Source: Tanypteryx hageni
Lineage: Eukaryota; Arthropoda; Insecta; Odonata; Petaluridae
Assembly (NCBI GenBank): GCA_028673005.1
Contig: CM054113.1
Span: 36,212,117 to 36,276,116, forward strand
DNA length: 64,000 bases
Direction of reading: 5' to 3'
Shown: one piece after another, positions 1 through 10,537 of the stretch
Numbering within the stretch: position 1 is the first letter of the stretch
How the letters are laid out: each line of letters starts with the position of its first letter
Notes under the pieces: model-generated
What the model saw: the letters and a program-made list of their open reading frames with translations, nothing else
Told to the model about the DNA's origin: nothing
Databases searched by the model: none
Position numbers and translations under genes: made by a program

Positions 1-232
1 TACGGGGAGACCTGAATACGGTGGATCCCGAAGCTTCAAAACTATCGTGTCCTTCTTTCACAATCCGCTGCACAGTACTTCTACTCACTGAGCAGGTCTC
101 TGCTACCCTTTCCTGCACTTTCGTGATATTAGTTAGCGGCCCGTTGTTTTCTGCCTCCCTTTTAAAATAATCCTGAACACTGTAAATTATTTTGCGTCCT
201 TGCCGGTGTAAAACTTCCTTCCTGTTTGCCAT
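1..232 (-). CDS. N-terminus of a transposase-like HTH protein, cut by window edge
   Basis: The minus strand is open from an ATG at 230-232 to the window edge, giving about 77 codons with no stop. The N-terminus carries the basic motif RQGRKIIYSVQDYF, followed by a helix-turn-helix-like stretch (AETCSVSRSTVQRIVKEG). I recall this arrangement from a multicopy arthropod family in which an N-terminal HTH precedes an IS630/Tc1-like DDE nuclease domain. That assignment is from memory of the family and is not proven here, because the catalytic part lies outside the window. The start was chosen because it is the first ATG before the conserved motif. The protein probably binds DNA in the nucleus. It could equally be a domesticated copy or a live or dead transposon. 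Confidence 0.6.
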   Translation of the reverse strand, partial: MANRKEVLHRQGRKIIYSVQDYFKREAENNGPLTNITKVQERVAETCSVSRSTVQRIVKEGHDSFEASGSTVFRSPR

Positions 233-1123
233 TGCAGATTCTTAATAACACTAGCAGCAACAGATAAAGAATGGTAACAAGGTGAAAAGTGAAAGCGATA
301 CAGAGATCGCAACGTAAGGGTGGGCGCAGTAGAGCTGGCAACACAGTCAAACTAAGAGAGATGTTAACAGCACGATGGCGAGAGAGAGACTGAGCTTCTC
401 CCCTCTCCGTCGCCCGTTACTCGAGCGTTGATTGGATACAGAAATAGTCACTCACAGAGGTTTTCAAGGTCAAGCTTCATAAGACGAAACGTACTATAGT
501 TCAAAGTTCGGACAAAATTAGCTCGCTCAGCACGACATTGTAATACATGTTAGTTTTTATAGAAGACTCGACGTCTCGATTTCCAGTTTTCTCTTGTGTC
601 TCCGTTATTCACGTCGTTTTGTTTGCCTCTCGAATCATTTTGTATTATACTTTTTATTTTTTGTGACTCTATTATACTAAAATGGGAGATAAAATATTTA
701 GGCTTTGGAGTTACGTTGCTCCACAACCTGCAAGAACAAGACCCGAAAATATAGTTCGAAATATTAGTTAAGTTATTATGTATTAATTAATTAATTAACT
801 CAGATGAATCAAACTAACATAAGATTAGCTGAATCATACTAACTGAACTTACCTTCAAAAATAAATTTCTTGGTATTTTTAAATGTTATCCTTAAAAAAA
901 TAAAATTATTTCAATTTTATTTATATGCGTAATTAAGTATTTAATTTTGCAAATATACACAATTATTACACTATTTATTGTATAAATCATTATCCATATT
1001 CAATTTTCATTCATTGATTGCTTGGATGTTAAATATTATTGTGAGAAAATGATTTTAGAAGTTGGGTCCTCTAGGACCCGGATCCGGACTCGGTGTGAAA
1101 CCACTTAGGTCGTACTCCGAGTG
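233..1123. other. AT-rich stretch, no gene recognised
   Basis: No convincing coding sequence on either strand. The 62-aa frame antisense to the transposase-like start is a shadow. A short perfect palindrome (GGTCCTCTAGGACC) lies near 1065-1080. Nothing else can be assigned. Confidence 0.5.
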
Positions 1124-2374
1124 TTAAAAATACATTCACATAAGATCACGTCCCAGCACGTTCATTAAATCCTTATTTATTAATAGGTTTAAGAAAAAAC
1201 AAGACGGTTTAACTTTTTTTAATCCACGAATTTCTTTCTTCAAAGTATACATATTGTCTCACAATTTTCCCCTATATTTTGGTGAATATGCAACATCGCC
1301 ATCATAGAAAAATACGGAACCTTAAACAAAATACGCCTCCTACATTCTCATCGTTTTCTGCCCGAGTAGAAAAATGTTCGTGAAAGTCACAACATTCTAT
1401 AATCCGAAGGCATCACATTGTCACAAGCGTCGTTTTCCCGAACGATTTCTTGTTCGTGGATAAATTTCGTATCACACTTCATTCTTTCGCCAAATTCGTC
1501 CCATTTTCTCACCTCAATTTCATGCTTGCAACACTACCGGCGAGTCCGTGAGATTGGCAAGCCGAGATTTACGCCACAGCATACGGCTAAATCTTATTTT
1601 TCATCAACTAATGTCATTAAAGTCTACGATTTATCGTTTTTAACAGTTAATTTACATTTCATCAATCAGCGATATAAATATTTATACCTTATTCTATTCG
1701 TCCTTCAATCTAGTATATTGGTTTTCTCTGAAAGCATTTCATGTGCAGAGAATCATATTACACTTTATTGTTTGTATCTTTAACTATATTCCCTAAAAGA
1801 AAATACCATTCGAAATCTTAAAATCTATTGAACTATAAATTTAACAAATAATGTATAAATTTTGATTTAAAATATTTGATGAAATTTGATGGATTTCAAA
1901 TGGAGAGCAAACAATGATTTTTACCTAGCAAATTTTTAAGATCTTGTCTCCAATTTGAATGGAAAACGAAATTAATGCTTAGCGAAAAGTTATTTTCACT
2001 AATATGAATAATGCAAGCCCGAGAAAAGTCAGTTTATTCCCATGTACGCAACAATGAGTTGTTTCAATAGTGACGGCTATGGACATGGACGCAGGACTGC
2101 AACGGGAACATGGATGCTGAGTTTGAAATGTTCCGATTTCCCCCTTACTACGGCATTTACCCAGATAATGACTTGCACTTCTTTTGGGTATTTATTCGGC
2201 GGACTGCTCTGAATATTTTAACATAACCACCGTCACCGTTAGAGACAGAAACATCCCTTAAGTTTCCTCTGGAAAATGGAAACTTATCGAAGGAGACGTT
2301 ATGTGAACGGGTGCGACGAGGAACGCCTTGATTCTAACGGAAACCCATTCTAAGTGAATTACTCCTGTAGATGT
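1124..2374. repeat. Repeat R1, full copy 1 (about 1.25 kb, unclassified)
   Basis: This block matches 5,816-6,313 plus 9,509-10,260 almost base for base. Both copies begin at TTAAAAATACATTCACAT and end near TGTAGATGT, which gives 1,251 and 1,250 bp once the LINE in copy 2 is removed. The shared ends and length show a discrete mobile unit. I see no convincing terminal inverted repeats, target duplication or reverse transcriptase, so it could be a non-autonomous DNA element, a solo LTR or another short element. The 121-aa frame inside it (1,418-1,783) is also present, in altered form, in copy 2 and has no recognisable domain. This copy keeps the uninterrupted sequence into which the RTE LINE inserted in copy 2 (around 1,610-1,622). 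Confidence 0.8.
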
Positions 2375-5011
2375 ACATACATCGCCCATTCCAGCGGTAA
2401 ACCGGTACTAGCCAACCGGACTCCGAGTCGATGAAGAGGTAGAGCTCGGCGGACTGATCGCCATTGAACGAGCAGACAGCGAAAAACTGAAATGAACAGG
2501 AAACTTAAACGTGAACTATCCGATGCTATGACGGAATTAACTTGTGCAATCTAGATGCCGTGAACCACCGGATCTTAATGTGAGTAGAAATATTTAAGCA
2601 CGCCGTCCCTGTGTGAGGGGGAACGTTTCCACTGATAATTTCTCGGAGTCGTGATAGATTACTAAATTGAACCCTTTTATAAATTCGGGATTAAATTATC
2701 GTTTTAAATGCATGATATCCGAACAAGAGGAACAATAAAATTAAACCATGCGATAAAGTTAAGTAACGTTTTTGAAGGAATCATCGCCGAACCGAGCCAT
2801 GTATTTCTCAGCGATACTAAATTTTATTACACAGATAAAAATTAATGCTATAATTTGATGTTCCACTATCATGGAGGAAATAATGATGTATGATGATCGG
2901 TTTTTGGGAACACTTCAAGAAGCTTTACTCGGTCAAATATATTGAGGTCCTTTTTTGTTGGCGAGGTAGTTTAAGCGCACATTTAAAAGCGGACCTGAAG
3001 GTAGATATCCAGGAATATTCAATGATAATCCTCTTGGTTGAGGCAAGTGATCGAAGTGAAGCTACGCGTGAATCACAAGTTAACCTTATCAATCCAATCA
3101 TTGCAGACATTTCTGGAATCGTAGAAGTTTCAGCCCCATGGTTGTGACTTGTTTACTTCCTAATCTTTTACAACCGCACCTCCTACGCGTGTTGCAATAC
3201 TGTAACCTAGGCATATCCCAAAACAAATGTCGCTGTTTTAATTGCACTCCTTCTCTTTTTCTCCCAAAATTGTGTACATGCGATGAACTCTTATATGAAA
3301 TAATCTTTTTTCGCAGAACCCTTAACCAGAGGCAAAATACAATTTGAACTTTAATGGTTTTACTTAAATTTTATTTTTTATTTACCTGAATTTTCTTCTT
3401 CATTGTACGCACTCACCTCTCAAGAATTTTGTGTTTCTTTTGCGATATAAAATATAGCCATGGTTGACGATGCATTTTCAAATTAAATAATACCGCACCA
3501 TCTAAAATAATGATATTTTACAAGATTTACGTATTTAACAATACACAAATACAATTTTTTTTGGATAACATAAAAAATCATGTATTTAAGGTACTAAAAA
3601 TAATTTTAATAAGCGTCAAAATAAATTAGCTACTGCATATAGAGAGAATGATCTCTCAGATAGATAAGTATTTGAAAAGAGGCATGAGAAATTTCAAAGC
3701 GCGAATGGAAATTTCAACATATTCTTTCTCAAGACTACGCAAAATTTGCAAAATTTCCATTTCTATGAACTTAGATTGTTACTGGAAACCTTTTGAGATA
3801 TCAATTACTCGTTCCTTCTCATTCAGTGATAATCCTCACGTAGGTACAAATGATTAAACCAAAGGAAATTCAACACTTCGTCCTGAAGTGGAAAATACTC
3901 TCTAATTGTCGGACCCCTTTCAGACAAGTGTCATATAGATGTTGACACATTCGTCGAAAGATATATTAATGGTAAAAATGAAAATGTTGAGACTCGGATA
4001 TCACTCGAGACTACTTTTGCCACACACTCACCGCAAATGTAGAGTTTTGAAATAGGCGATTTATTTTACTATGAAAGTCGAAAATATCCGCATCAATACA
4101 TCGAAAGTGAAATTATTATTTATTTAAGGTAAGTAAAAATATCTAACAAATACGCCATCTGTTCTTTCAAACCCCCCATTTAATTTTTCTAATGGCTTTT
4201 TGGATAAAAATATGCATCATCCCGTTTCCTTATTCGTAAAATCGAGGCAAAAATTTTAAGCACGATTTTCATCGCACCTGTGACTGTAACGTTTTATATA
4301 AACTTCTCATCTCTTCTCACAACAAAGTGAAAACCCGAGTGTTAAGTGTATATCAACTCTACTCTGTAATAAGGTGAGGTCGATGGTGATTATCTGGATT
4401 CTAAGGAATTAAAAATGAGATGTGATTTTCCTTCCTTGGTCAAACAGGAAATTGAGGAAATTTTCATTGCAGCGGCAGGAAGAATACGAGTATATGCTCA
4501 AGAGTAACTTTATGCATTATTAAAAAAGACGTCCATGTGATACCGCAAGGGAAATATATTCCCACAAGGTCTGAATTAGAAATCAACAGCCTTCAATAAT
4601 AATAGATCATGGATTGCTGAAAAGATTATAGAGGTGGAAATTTCTCTTTTTTTTCGCCTACGGAATGTTCGTTGCATGATTGAAGATTTAAAAAGTATAT
4701 TTATCACTTAACCTATAACTCGTAATTATGTGGTATTGCGAAGTAATATGTGGTAAATAGTTTCTACAACCCAAATAATTATATTATCCATACACTAAGG
4801 ACCACATCAAAATTATGCCTTAAATTAAATAACTGATACTAGTACATAATTCAATTTAAATCAAGCCAGCAATTTGACAGAACAAAGTTAGGAGAGACGG
4901 ACAAATGAGGAAGGAGACTGCCTCATAAGGCTCTTCGCTCTAGCTGCGTCCGTGGATGAGGCTTTTGTCGTGGTGTCTTTGGGGAGATGGTGCGGTAAAT
5001 TATACGCGGCA
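2375..5011. other. Anonymous AT-rich DNA
   Basis: Only short frames (under 90 codons) without recognisable domains. No tRNA, rRNA or transposase motif is visible. I see nothing that can be supported as a gene. Confidence 0.5.
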
Positions 5012-5248
5012 TTTCCGATTTCCCCCTTACTACGGCATTTACCCAGATAATGACTTGCACTTCTTTTGGGTATTTATTCGGCGGACTGCTCTGAATATTT
5101 TAACATAACCACCGTCACCGTTAGAGACAGAAACATCCCTTAAGTTTCCTCTGGAAAATGGAAACTTATCGAAGGAGACGTTATGTGAACGGGTGCGACG
5201 AGGAACGCCTTGATTATAACGGAAACCCATTCTAAGTGTAATACTAGT
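5012..5248. repeat. Repeat R1, 3' fragment (about 237 bp)
   Basis: The sequence from TTCCGATTTCCCCC to about AAGTGTAATACTAG is nearly identical to the last part of both full R1 copies (2,126-2,355 and 10,019-10,245). It starts abruptly, so it is a truncated copy or a partial duplication. The 89-aa minus-strand frame across it follows from the repeat and is not a gene. Confidence 0.8.
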
Positions 5249-5815
5249 GCAGTTCTTGTGGAATGCGTCTCGTTGCAAGTGCATCACGAAGGATATATAT
5301 TCCTTCATTGATGTGATCCAATTTTTTTATTTGCCACTTCTCGTACAACGATTGCACTACATACGATATTACCAAGTCTACATTTCCTTTGTTGCACAGG
5401 TGTAAATGGCACATAATTATCCGAACACATGATCGTCGATTTTCGCCCTTCTACATCTCTTGTTCGGACTTGATAGCTTCAAAACTTGCTTCGTTTGATC
5501 CTCGTCTATTGCTTCTATTTTCTTTCTAACACCTCCAATATTTTCCCCTTGAAATATTTTATTTCCGGGCTATATACCCGCTGCAATCAGGTAAGAATCT
5601 CACCCAACATTATTTCCAAGATATTTTTATCCACTCACACTTATGACTTGTTTACGGAGGATGGCCAGATTTTCCTCTAGTTCGCTTCTTAAGAAACTAT
5701 TTCCCAGTCACCATTATTATTGTCTTTCACTCCTAAATCAGATTGCAACCCATGTAAGTCGTCTAGAGACGCAATACACTTACGATCTTCGGATTATATT
5801 TAGGCCTCTCAGTAA
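5249..5815. other. Spacer between R1 fragment and R1 copy 2
   Basis: No coding or RNA gene recognised. It carries a 64-aa plus-strand frame at 5,486-5,680 with no motif. Confidence 0.45.
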
Positions 5816-6313
5816 TTAAAAATACATTCACATCAGATCTCCTCCCAGCACGTTCATTAAAGATTTATTTCCTAATAGGTTAAGGAAAAAGCAAGACGGA
5901 TTTAATTTTTTTTAATCCACGAATTTCTTTCTTCAAGGTATACATATTGTCTCATAACTTTTCTCTATATTTTGGTGAATATGCAACATGGCCATCATAG
6001 AAAAATACGGAACCTTAAACAAAACACGCCTCCTACATTCTCATCGTTTTCTGCCCGAGTAGAAAAATGTTGGTGAAAGTCACAACATTCTATAATCCGA
6101 AGGCATCACATTGTCACAAGCGTCGTTTTCCCGAACGATTTCATGTTCTTGGATAAATTTCGTATCACACTTCATTCTTTTGCCAAATTCGTCCCATTTT
6201 CTCACCTCAATTTCATGCTTGCAACACTACCGGCGAGTCCGTGAGTTTGGCAAGCCGAGATTTACGCCACAGCAAACGGCTAAATCTTATTTTTCATCAA
6301 CTAATGTCATTAA

Positions 6314-6494
6314 TGGGGGGTTTTACATCCCCCTGTGCAAGGGCAGCAGCTTGCACAGTACCTCTGTAGGTGGTGATCATGTGGATCTGAACAGCTACAG
6401 ATGGGTAATCACTCTGTGAAACTGCGATGAGGAAAGCATGGGGAAACTACCTCATTATATTTCCCATGATAGGCTGAAAAGCTGAAATACCTCT
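6314..6494 (+). promoter_or_regulatory. Structured 5' leader of the RTE LINE
   Basis: The leader opens with six G residues that can pair with CCCCC eight bases downstream. A perfect 7-bp hairpin (GTGCAAG ... CTTGCAC) follows, then a further pairing CTGTAG/CTACAG. Such structure at the exact 5' boundary is likely to matter for transcription start, RNA processing or translation. It does not fold into a recognisable HDV-type double pseudoknot by eye. Confidence 0.5.
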
Positions 6495-9461
6495 ATGGAT
6501 CTTTCTGGGGTAAAATATTCCGGAGGTAAAATAGTCCCCCAATCGGATCTCCGGGTGGGGACTACCCTAGGGGATGCACAGAGGAAATTTAACATTAATA
6601 GGAAAGCAAGTGGTGAGAAATTAAGAATAGGCACATGGAATGTTAGGACTATGAATTCAGGGGGTAAACTAGAGAACATAAAAAGGGAAATGAGAAGGAA
6701 TAATGTAGGTAGAGTAGGTCTTAGTGAAGTTCGGTGGGAAGGAGAAGGCGAGATAAATTCAGACGAATTTAAGATTATTTACTCTGGAGGGGAGAAAAAG
6801 GAAAGGGGAGTGGGGATTATAATGAGAAAAAAGATAGCTGAAAGAATTAGCAAGGTAGTGACAGTTAATGATAGATTAATAGCCGTAAAACTTCAGATGG
6901 AGCCAGTGGAAATGCTTATAATTCAAGTGTATATGCCAACGACTAATGCTGGCGACGACGAAGTAGATGAAATCTATGAACAGATTATGGAGATATTGGA
7001 GGAGGAGGGAAAAGGAAGGATCACCACAATAGTAATGGGAGATTGGAACAGTGTAGTCGGAGAGGGACAGGAAGATAACATAGTGGGAAAATATGGACTA
7101 GGGAAGAGAAATGAAAGAGGGGATAAACTTGTGGAATTCTGCCATAGAAATAGATTAATTGTAACTAATACATGGTTTAAGCATCACCAGCGAAGACTTT
7201 ACACATGGAGAAGCCCAGGAGACCAGAGACGATACCAGATAGATTACATACTAGTCAATGAAAGATTTAGAAATAGCATTAAAAATGTGAAAACACTACC
7301 AGGGGCAGATATCGATTCTGACCACAACCTTTTGGTGGCAAATATACAATGTAGACTGAAGAGCATTAAGAGAAACATAAGAGTTAACCAGAAATGGAAC
7401 TTAGAGGAACTCCTTAAAAACAAGGAGGCTATCATGACTGAGCTGGAGGAAAGGTTGGGGGAGAGAGATGAAGAAAATAGGAAGAATGTAGATGAGGAGT
7501 GGAGATACATCCATAGCAACATTAAAGATGTAATGGAAAAGAAGGTAGGAAAGATAACGGGTGAAAGAAACAAAAAACCCTGGATCACAGCAGCCATGCT
7601 GCAAAAAATGGAAGAGCGGAGAAAGTGGAAGAACATAAACACTGAAGAAGGCCAAAGAAAGTACAAGGAGTTAAATAATGCTTTAAGAAGGGAAACAGAT
7701 AAAGCCAGAGAACAGTGGATAAATGAGAAATGCGAGGAGATTGTCGAATGTGAAAGAATTTGTAGAACAGACCTCATGTATAGCAAAGCAAGGGAACTAT
7801 TCAAGAAAAAAGCAAGAAAGATAGGACGTAAAGGAATCATGAACAAAAGTGGTAAAATAGTATCGGAGCCAGACAATGTAAAGAATGTCTGGAAAGAATA
7901 CATTGAGGTTCTGTATGACAAAGAAGGAAAGCCAAGAAATATTGAATTAAATGAAGAAGAGGATGTGGAAGAAGATCAGCTAGGGCCAAGTATTCTCGAG
8001 TCTGAAGTTAAAAGAGCAATTGATGACATGAAAAGAAGAAAGGCAGTTGGGAGTGATGATATACCCGTGGACGTTCTTAAGGTTTTGGGGTCTAAAGCAG
8101 TTAAGCAACTCACAAAATTTTTTAACCAAGTATATGATACTGGCGTATGGCCTGAAGATTTTTTAGATGTTGTGATGGTACCACTGGAGAAAAAGAACAA
8201 TGCAAAATGTTGTAAGGATTACAGAACTATTAGTTTAATTTCTCATACAGCTAAAGTTCGAACCAGAATAATAACCAAAAGAATTGAATGTAAAATAGAA
8301 AAGGAGCTGCAAGATAATCAGTTTGGTTTTAGAAGAGGAAGGGGGACTAGAGATGCTATAGGATGTATGAGGATGATGATAGAAAGAGCACTAGAAATCA
8401 ATAAAGATATGTATTTTTGTTTTGTAGATTGGGAGAAAGCTTTTGACCGAGTGAAATGGGATAAGATGCTGGGTATTTTAAACAAAATAGGAATAGATTG
8501 GAAAGATAAAAGACTGCTTAAAAACCTTTACTTTGATCAAAAGATTAGAGTCAGGGTTGAAGGAGAAGAAACAGAAAGTACTTCAATAGGGAGGGGAGTG
8601 AGGCAGGGTTGTCCTATTTCACCAGCGATATTTAATATGTATGCAGAAACAATAACAGAAGAAGCGTTGATGGAAGAGAAAGGATTTAAGATAGGAGGTG
8701 AAAGTATTACCACCATTAAATACGCAGATGATCAGGGCTTAATAGCAGAAGGCGAGAAAGAGCTTCAGAGGATGACAGACAGACTAGTTGAGGTTGGCCA
8801 ACAATATGGAATGAAGATCAATACAGAAAAAACGAAAGTCATGGTGGTTTCAAAGGAACATAAAGAATTAAATATAATGGTAAATGGCCAAAAATTGGAA
8901 CAAGTATGTAGTTTCAAATATCTCGGCAGTATTTTAGCACAGGATGGAAGTAGTACACAGGACATCAGAAGTAGGATTGCAATGGCAAAAGCAGCATTTA
9001 ACGAGAAGAAGGAGCTTCTCACAAGCAAGAAAATAAATCTAGAAACAAGGAAGAAATTAGCAAAATGCTACATATGGAGCATAGCTCTTTATGGTGCAGA
9101 GACGTGGACGATAAGGAGAAAGGAGGAAAAATATTTAGAAAGTTTTGAGATGTGGGTATGGAGAAGAATGATGAAAGTGAAATGGACAGAGAGGAAGAGA
9201 AACGAAGAAGTATTAGAAATGGTGGGAGAAGATAGGATGCTAATAAAAACAATCAGAAAAAGAAAAGCAAATTGGATAGGGCACATATTGAGAAGACAGT
9301 GTTTACAAAGGACGATCTTAGAAGGAAAAATTAGTGGAAAAAGAGGAAGAGGGAGAAAAAGAATAGGAATATTAGATAATATAAAGCAGGGATATACTAC
9401 TTATAGAGGTATAAAAGAGGCTTCTAGGGAGAGAGAGAAATGGAGGCAGCGATTCAGTTAA
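6495..9461 (+). CDS. LINE endonuclease/reverse transcriptase (988 aa, intact)
   Basis: This polyprotein carries out target-primed reverse transcription. Residues about 44-290 form an apurinic-like endonuclease: WNVRT at 48-52, the SEVRW acidic site at about 77-81, GDWNS at 182-186, and the SDHN catalytic signature at 275-278. Residues about 505-830 form the reverse transcriptase: GFRRGRGTRDA at 611-621, FVDWEKAFD at 643-651, GVRQGCPISP at 701-710, the catalytic YADD at 743-746, and FKYLGS at 807-812. The basic C-terminus contains WIGHILRR (927-934), which is frequent in RTE-type proteins. There is no stop or frameshift, and every catalytic motif I looked for is present. The start is the first ATG of the frame, 181 bp after the element boundary. 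The length is normal for RTE proteins (about 1,000 aa). The long antisense frame at 7,244-7,921 is a shadow. Confidence 0.93.
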   Translation: MDLSGVKYSGGKIVPQSDLRVGTTLGDAQRKFNINRKASGEKLRIGTWNVRTMNSGGKLENIKREMRRNNVGRVGLSEVRWEGEGEINSDEFKIIYSGGEKKERGVGIIMRKKIAERISKVVTVNDRLIAVKLQMEPVEMLIIQVYMPTTNAGDDEVDEIYEQIMEILEEEGKGRITTIVMGDWNSVVGEGQEDNIVGKYGLGKRNERGDKLVEFCHRNRLIVTNTWFKHHQRRLYTWRSPGDQRRYQIDYILVNERFRNSIKNVKTLPGADIDSDHNLLVANIQCRLKSIKRNIRVNQKWNLEELLKNKEAIMTELEERLGERDEENRKNVDEEWRYIHSNIKDVMEKKVGKITGERNKKPWITAAMLQKMEERRKWKNINTEEGQRKYKELNNALRRETDKAREQWINEKCEEIVECERICRTDLMYSKARELFKKKARKIGRKGIMNKSGKIVSEPDNVKNVWKEYIEVLYDKEGKPRNIELNEEEDVEEDQLGPSILESEVKRAIDDMKRRKAVGSDDIPVDVLKVLGSKAVKQLTKFFNQVYDTGVWPEDFLDVVMVPLEKKNNAKCCKDYRTISLISHTAKVRTRIITKRIECKIEKELQDNQFGFRRGRGTRDAIGCMRMMIERALEINKDMYFCFVDWEKAFDRVKWDKMLGILNKIGIDWKDKRLLKNLYFDQKIRVRVEGEETESTSIGRGVRQGCPISPAIFNMYAETITEEALMEEKGFKIGGESITTIKYADDQGLIAEGEKELQRMTDRLVEVGQQYGMKINTEKTKVMVVSKEHKELNIMVNGQKLEQVCSFKYLGSILAQDGSSTQDIRSRIAMAKAAFNEKKELLTSKKINLETRKKLAKCYIWSIALYGAETWTIRRKEEKYLESFEMWVWRRMMKVKWTERKRNEEVLEMVGEDRMLIKTIRKRKANWIGHILRRQCLQRTILEGKISGKRGRGRKRIGILDNIKQGYTTYRGIKEASREREKWRQRFS

Positions 9462-9464
9462 AAC

Positions 9465-9497
9465 CTGTCTTCGGACAGAAGCATGATGATGATGATG
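9465..9497 (+). other. 3' UUCG stem-loop and (GAT)n tail of the RTE LINE
   Basis: Immediately after the stop codon lies CTGTC-TTCG-GACAG (9,465-9,478), a perfect 5-bp stem capped by a C(UUCG)G tetraloop. It is followed by AAGC and a GAT microsatellite that runs into the target duplication. In TPRT elements the 3' RNA end is what the reverse transcriptase recognises, so this hairpin is the likely recognition structure. That role is inference. Confidence 0.7.
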
Positions 9498-10260
9498 AAT
9501 GTCATTAAAGACTTCGATTTATCGTTTTTAACATTTAATTTGCATTTCATCCATCAGCGATATAAATATTTATACCTTATTCTATTCGTCCTTCAATCTA
9601 GTGTATTGGTTTTCTCTGAAAGCATTTCATTTACAGAGCATCATATTCCATTTTATTTTTTGTATCTTTAACTATATTCCCTAAAAGAAAATACCATTCG
9701 AAATATTATAAACTATTGAACTATAAATTTAACAATAAAGTATAAATTTTGATTTAAAATATTTGATGAAATTTGATGGATTTCAAATGAAGAGCAAAGA
9801 ATGATTTTTACCTAGCAAATTTTTAAGATCTTGTCTCCAATTTGAATGGCAAACGAAATTAATGCTTAGAGAAAAGTTATTTTCACTAAAATGAATAATG
9901 CAAGGCTGAGAAAAGTCAGTTTATTCCCATGTACGCAACAATTAGTTTTTGCCATAGTGACGGCAATGAACATAGACGCAGTACTGCAACGGGAACATGG
10001 ATGCTGAGTTTGAAATGTTCCGATTTCCCCCTTACTACGACATTTACTCAGATAATGACTTGCACTTCATTTGGGTATTTATTCGGCGGACTGCTCTGAA
10101 TATTTTAACATAACCACGGCCACCGTTAGAGACAAAAACATCCCTAAAGTGTCCTCTGGAAATGGAAACCTTTCGAAGGAGACGTTATGTGACCGGGTGC
10201 GACAAGGAACGCCTTGATTATAACGGAAACCCATTCTAAGTGTATTACTCGTGTAGATGT

Positions 10261-10537
10261 CATGACATTTGAAGCAAAATACAGATTGCAGGTATTGCAT
10301 ATTCGATTTCTTAATTCCTTTTGAATAGATGGACAGTATAGATCATATGGCATAATTTTGAAATTTTTTGCTGATCTTGGTAATATTTCTTCCAAATCAA
10401 TTCTTCTTGCAATGAAAACAGATGTATACTTCAAATTAAGATCTTGTTCATATGTTGATAATGGAGCTTTTAAACCTGCATTTGTCTGTTTGATTGGAAT
10501 CAGTGGAGGTAAGAATCGTTCCCTTAAACAGCGTTCT
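10261..10537 (-). pseudogene. Coding fragment of unrecognised multicopy-type protein
   Basis: The minus strand is open from 10,537 down to the R1 boundary at about 10,260, and the residues read like real protein: RFLPPLIPIKQTNAGLK, then RRIDLEEILPRSAKNFK, then PYDLYCPSIQKELRNRIC, then CNTCNLYF (the start of a C2H2-like CxxC pair). I recall similar sequences from repetitive arthropod gene families but cannot name a function. The frame runs directly into the R1 end and has no start codon, so it is an exon or gene fragment cut by the repeat. Confidence is moderate that it was coding and low for any role. Confidence 0.45.

Larger units (their letters stand above)
6314..9497 (+). mobile_element. 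Full-length RTE-type non-LTR retrotransposon (3,184 bp)
   Basis: The element is bounded by an 11-bp direct repeat AATGTCATTAA (6,303-6,313 and 9,498-9,508). The empty site is visible in R1 copy 1 near 1,610-1,620. It has a 181-bp 5' leader that begins with a run of G, one long ORF, a 36-nt 3' leader and a short (GAT)n tail. A single endonuclease/RT ORF, no gag-like ORF1, a very short 3' UTR and a microsatellite tail are all typical of the RTE clade. The intact frame and clean target duplication indicate a recent insertion. Transcription is presumably from an internal promoter in the leader. Other closely related clades are possible without a phylogeny. Confidence 0.88.
5816..10260. repeat. 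Repeat R1, full copy 2, split by an RTE LINE
   Basis: The left part (5,816-6,313) and right part (9,509-10,260) together match R1 copy 1 from end to end. The gap corresponds exactly to the LINE at 6,314-9,497, and one copy of the 11-bp target duplication belongs to R1. This proves that R1 was present before the LINE jumped. Confidence 0.85.

Noticed and set aside
1418..1783. 121-aa ORF in R1 as a gene
   Set aside because: The frame differs in R1 copy 2, has no domain and is part of a non-coding repeat.
5225..5250. Helitron 3' end (CTAG before T) in R1
   Set aside because: Only one of three copies has CTAG, and no GC-rich hairpin precedes it.
6314..6400. HDV-like ribozyme at the LINE 5' end
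   Set aside because: The GGGGGG/CCCCC pairing closes a simple 8-nt loop and cannot enclose the P2/P3 elements needed for the double pseudoknot.
7244..7921. 225-aa hydrophobic ORF antisense to the LINE
   Set aside because: A shadow of the A-rich LINE coding strand: Leu/Phe/Ser-rich, no domain, entirely inside the LINE ORF.
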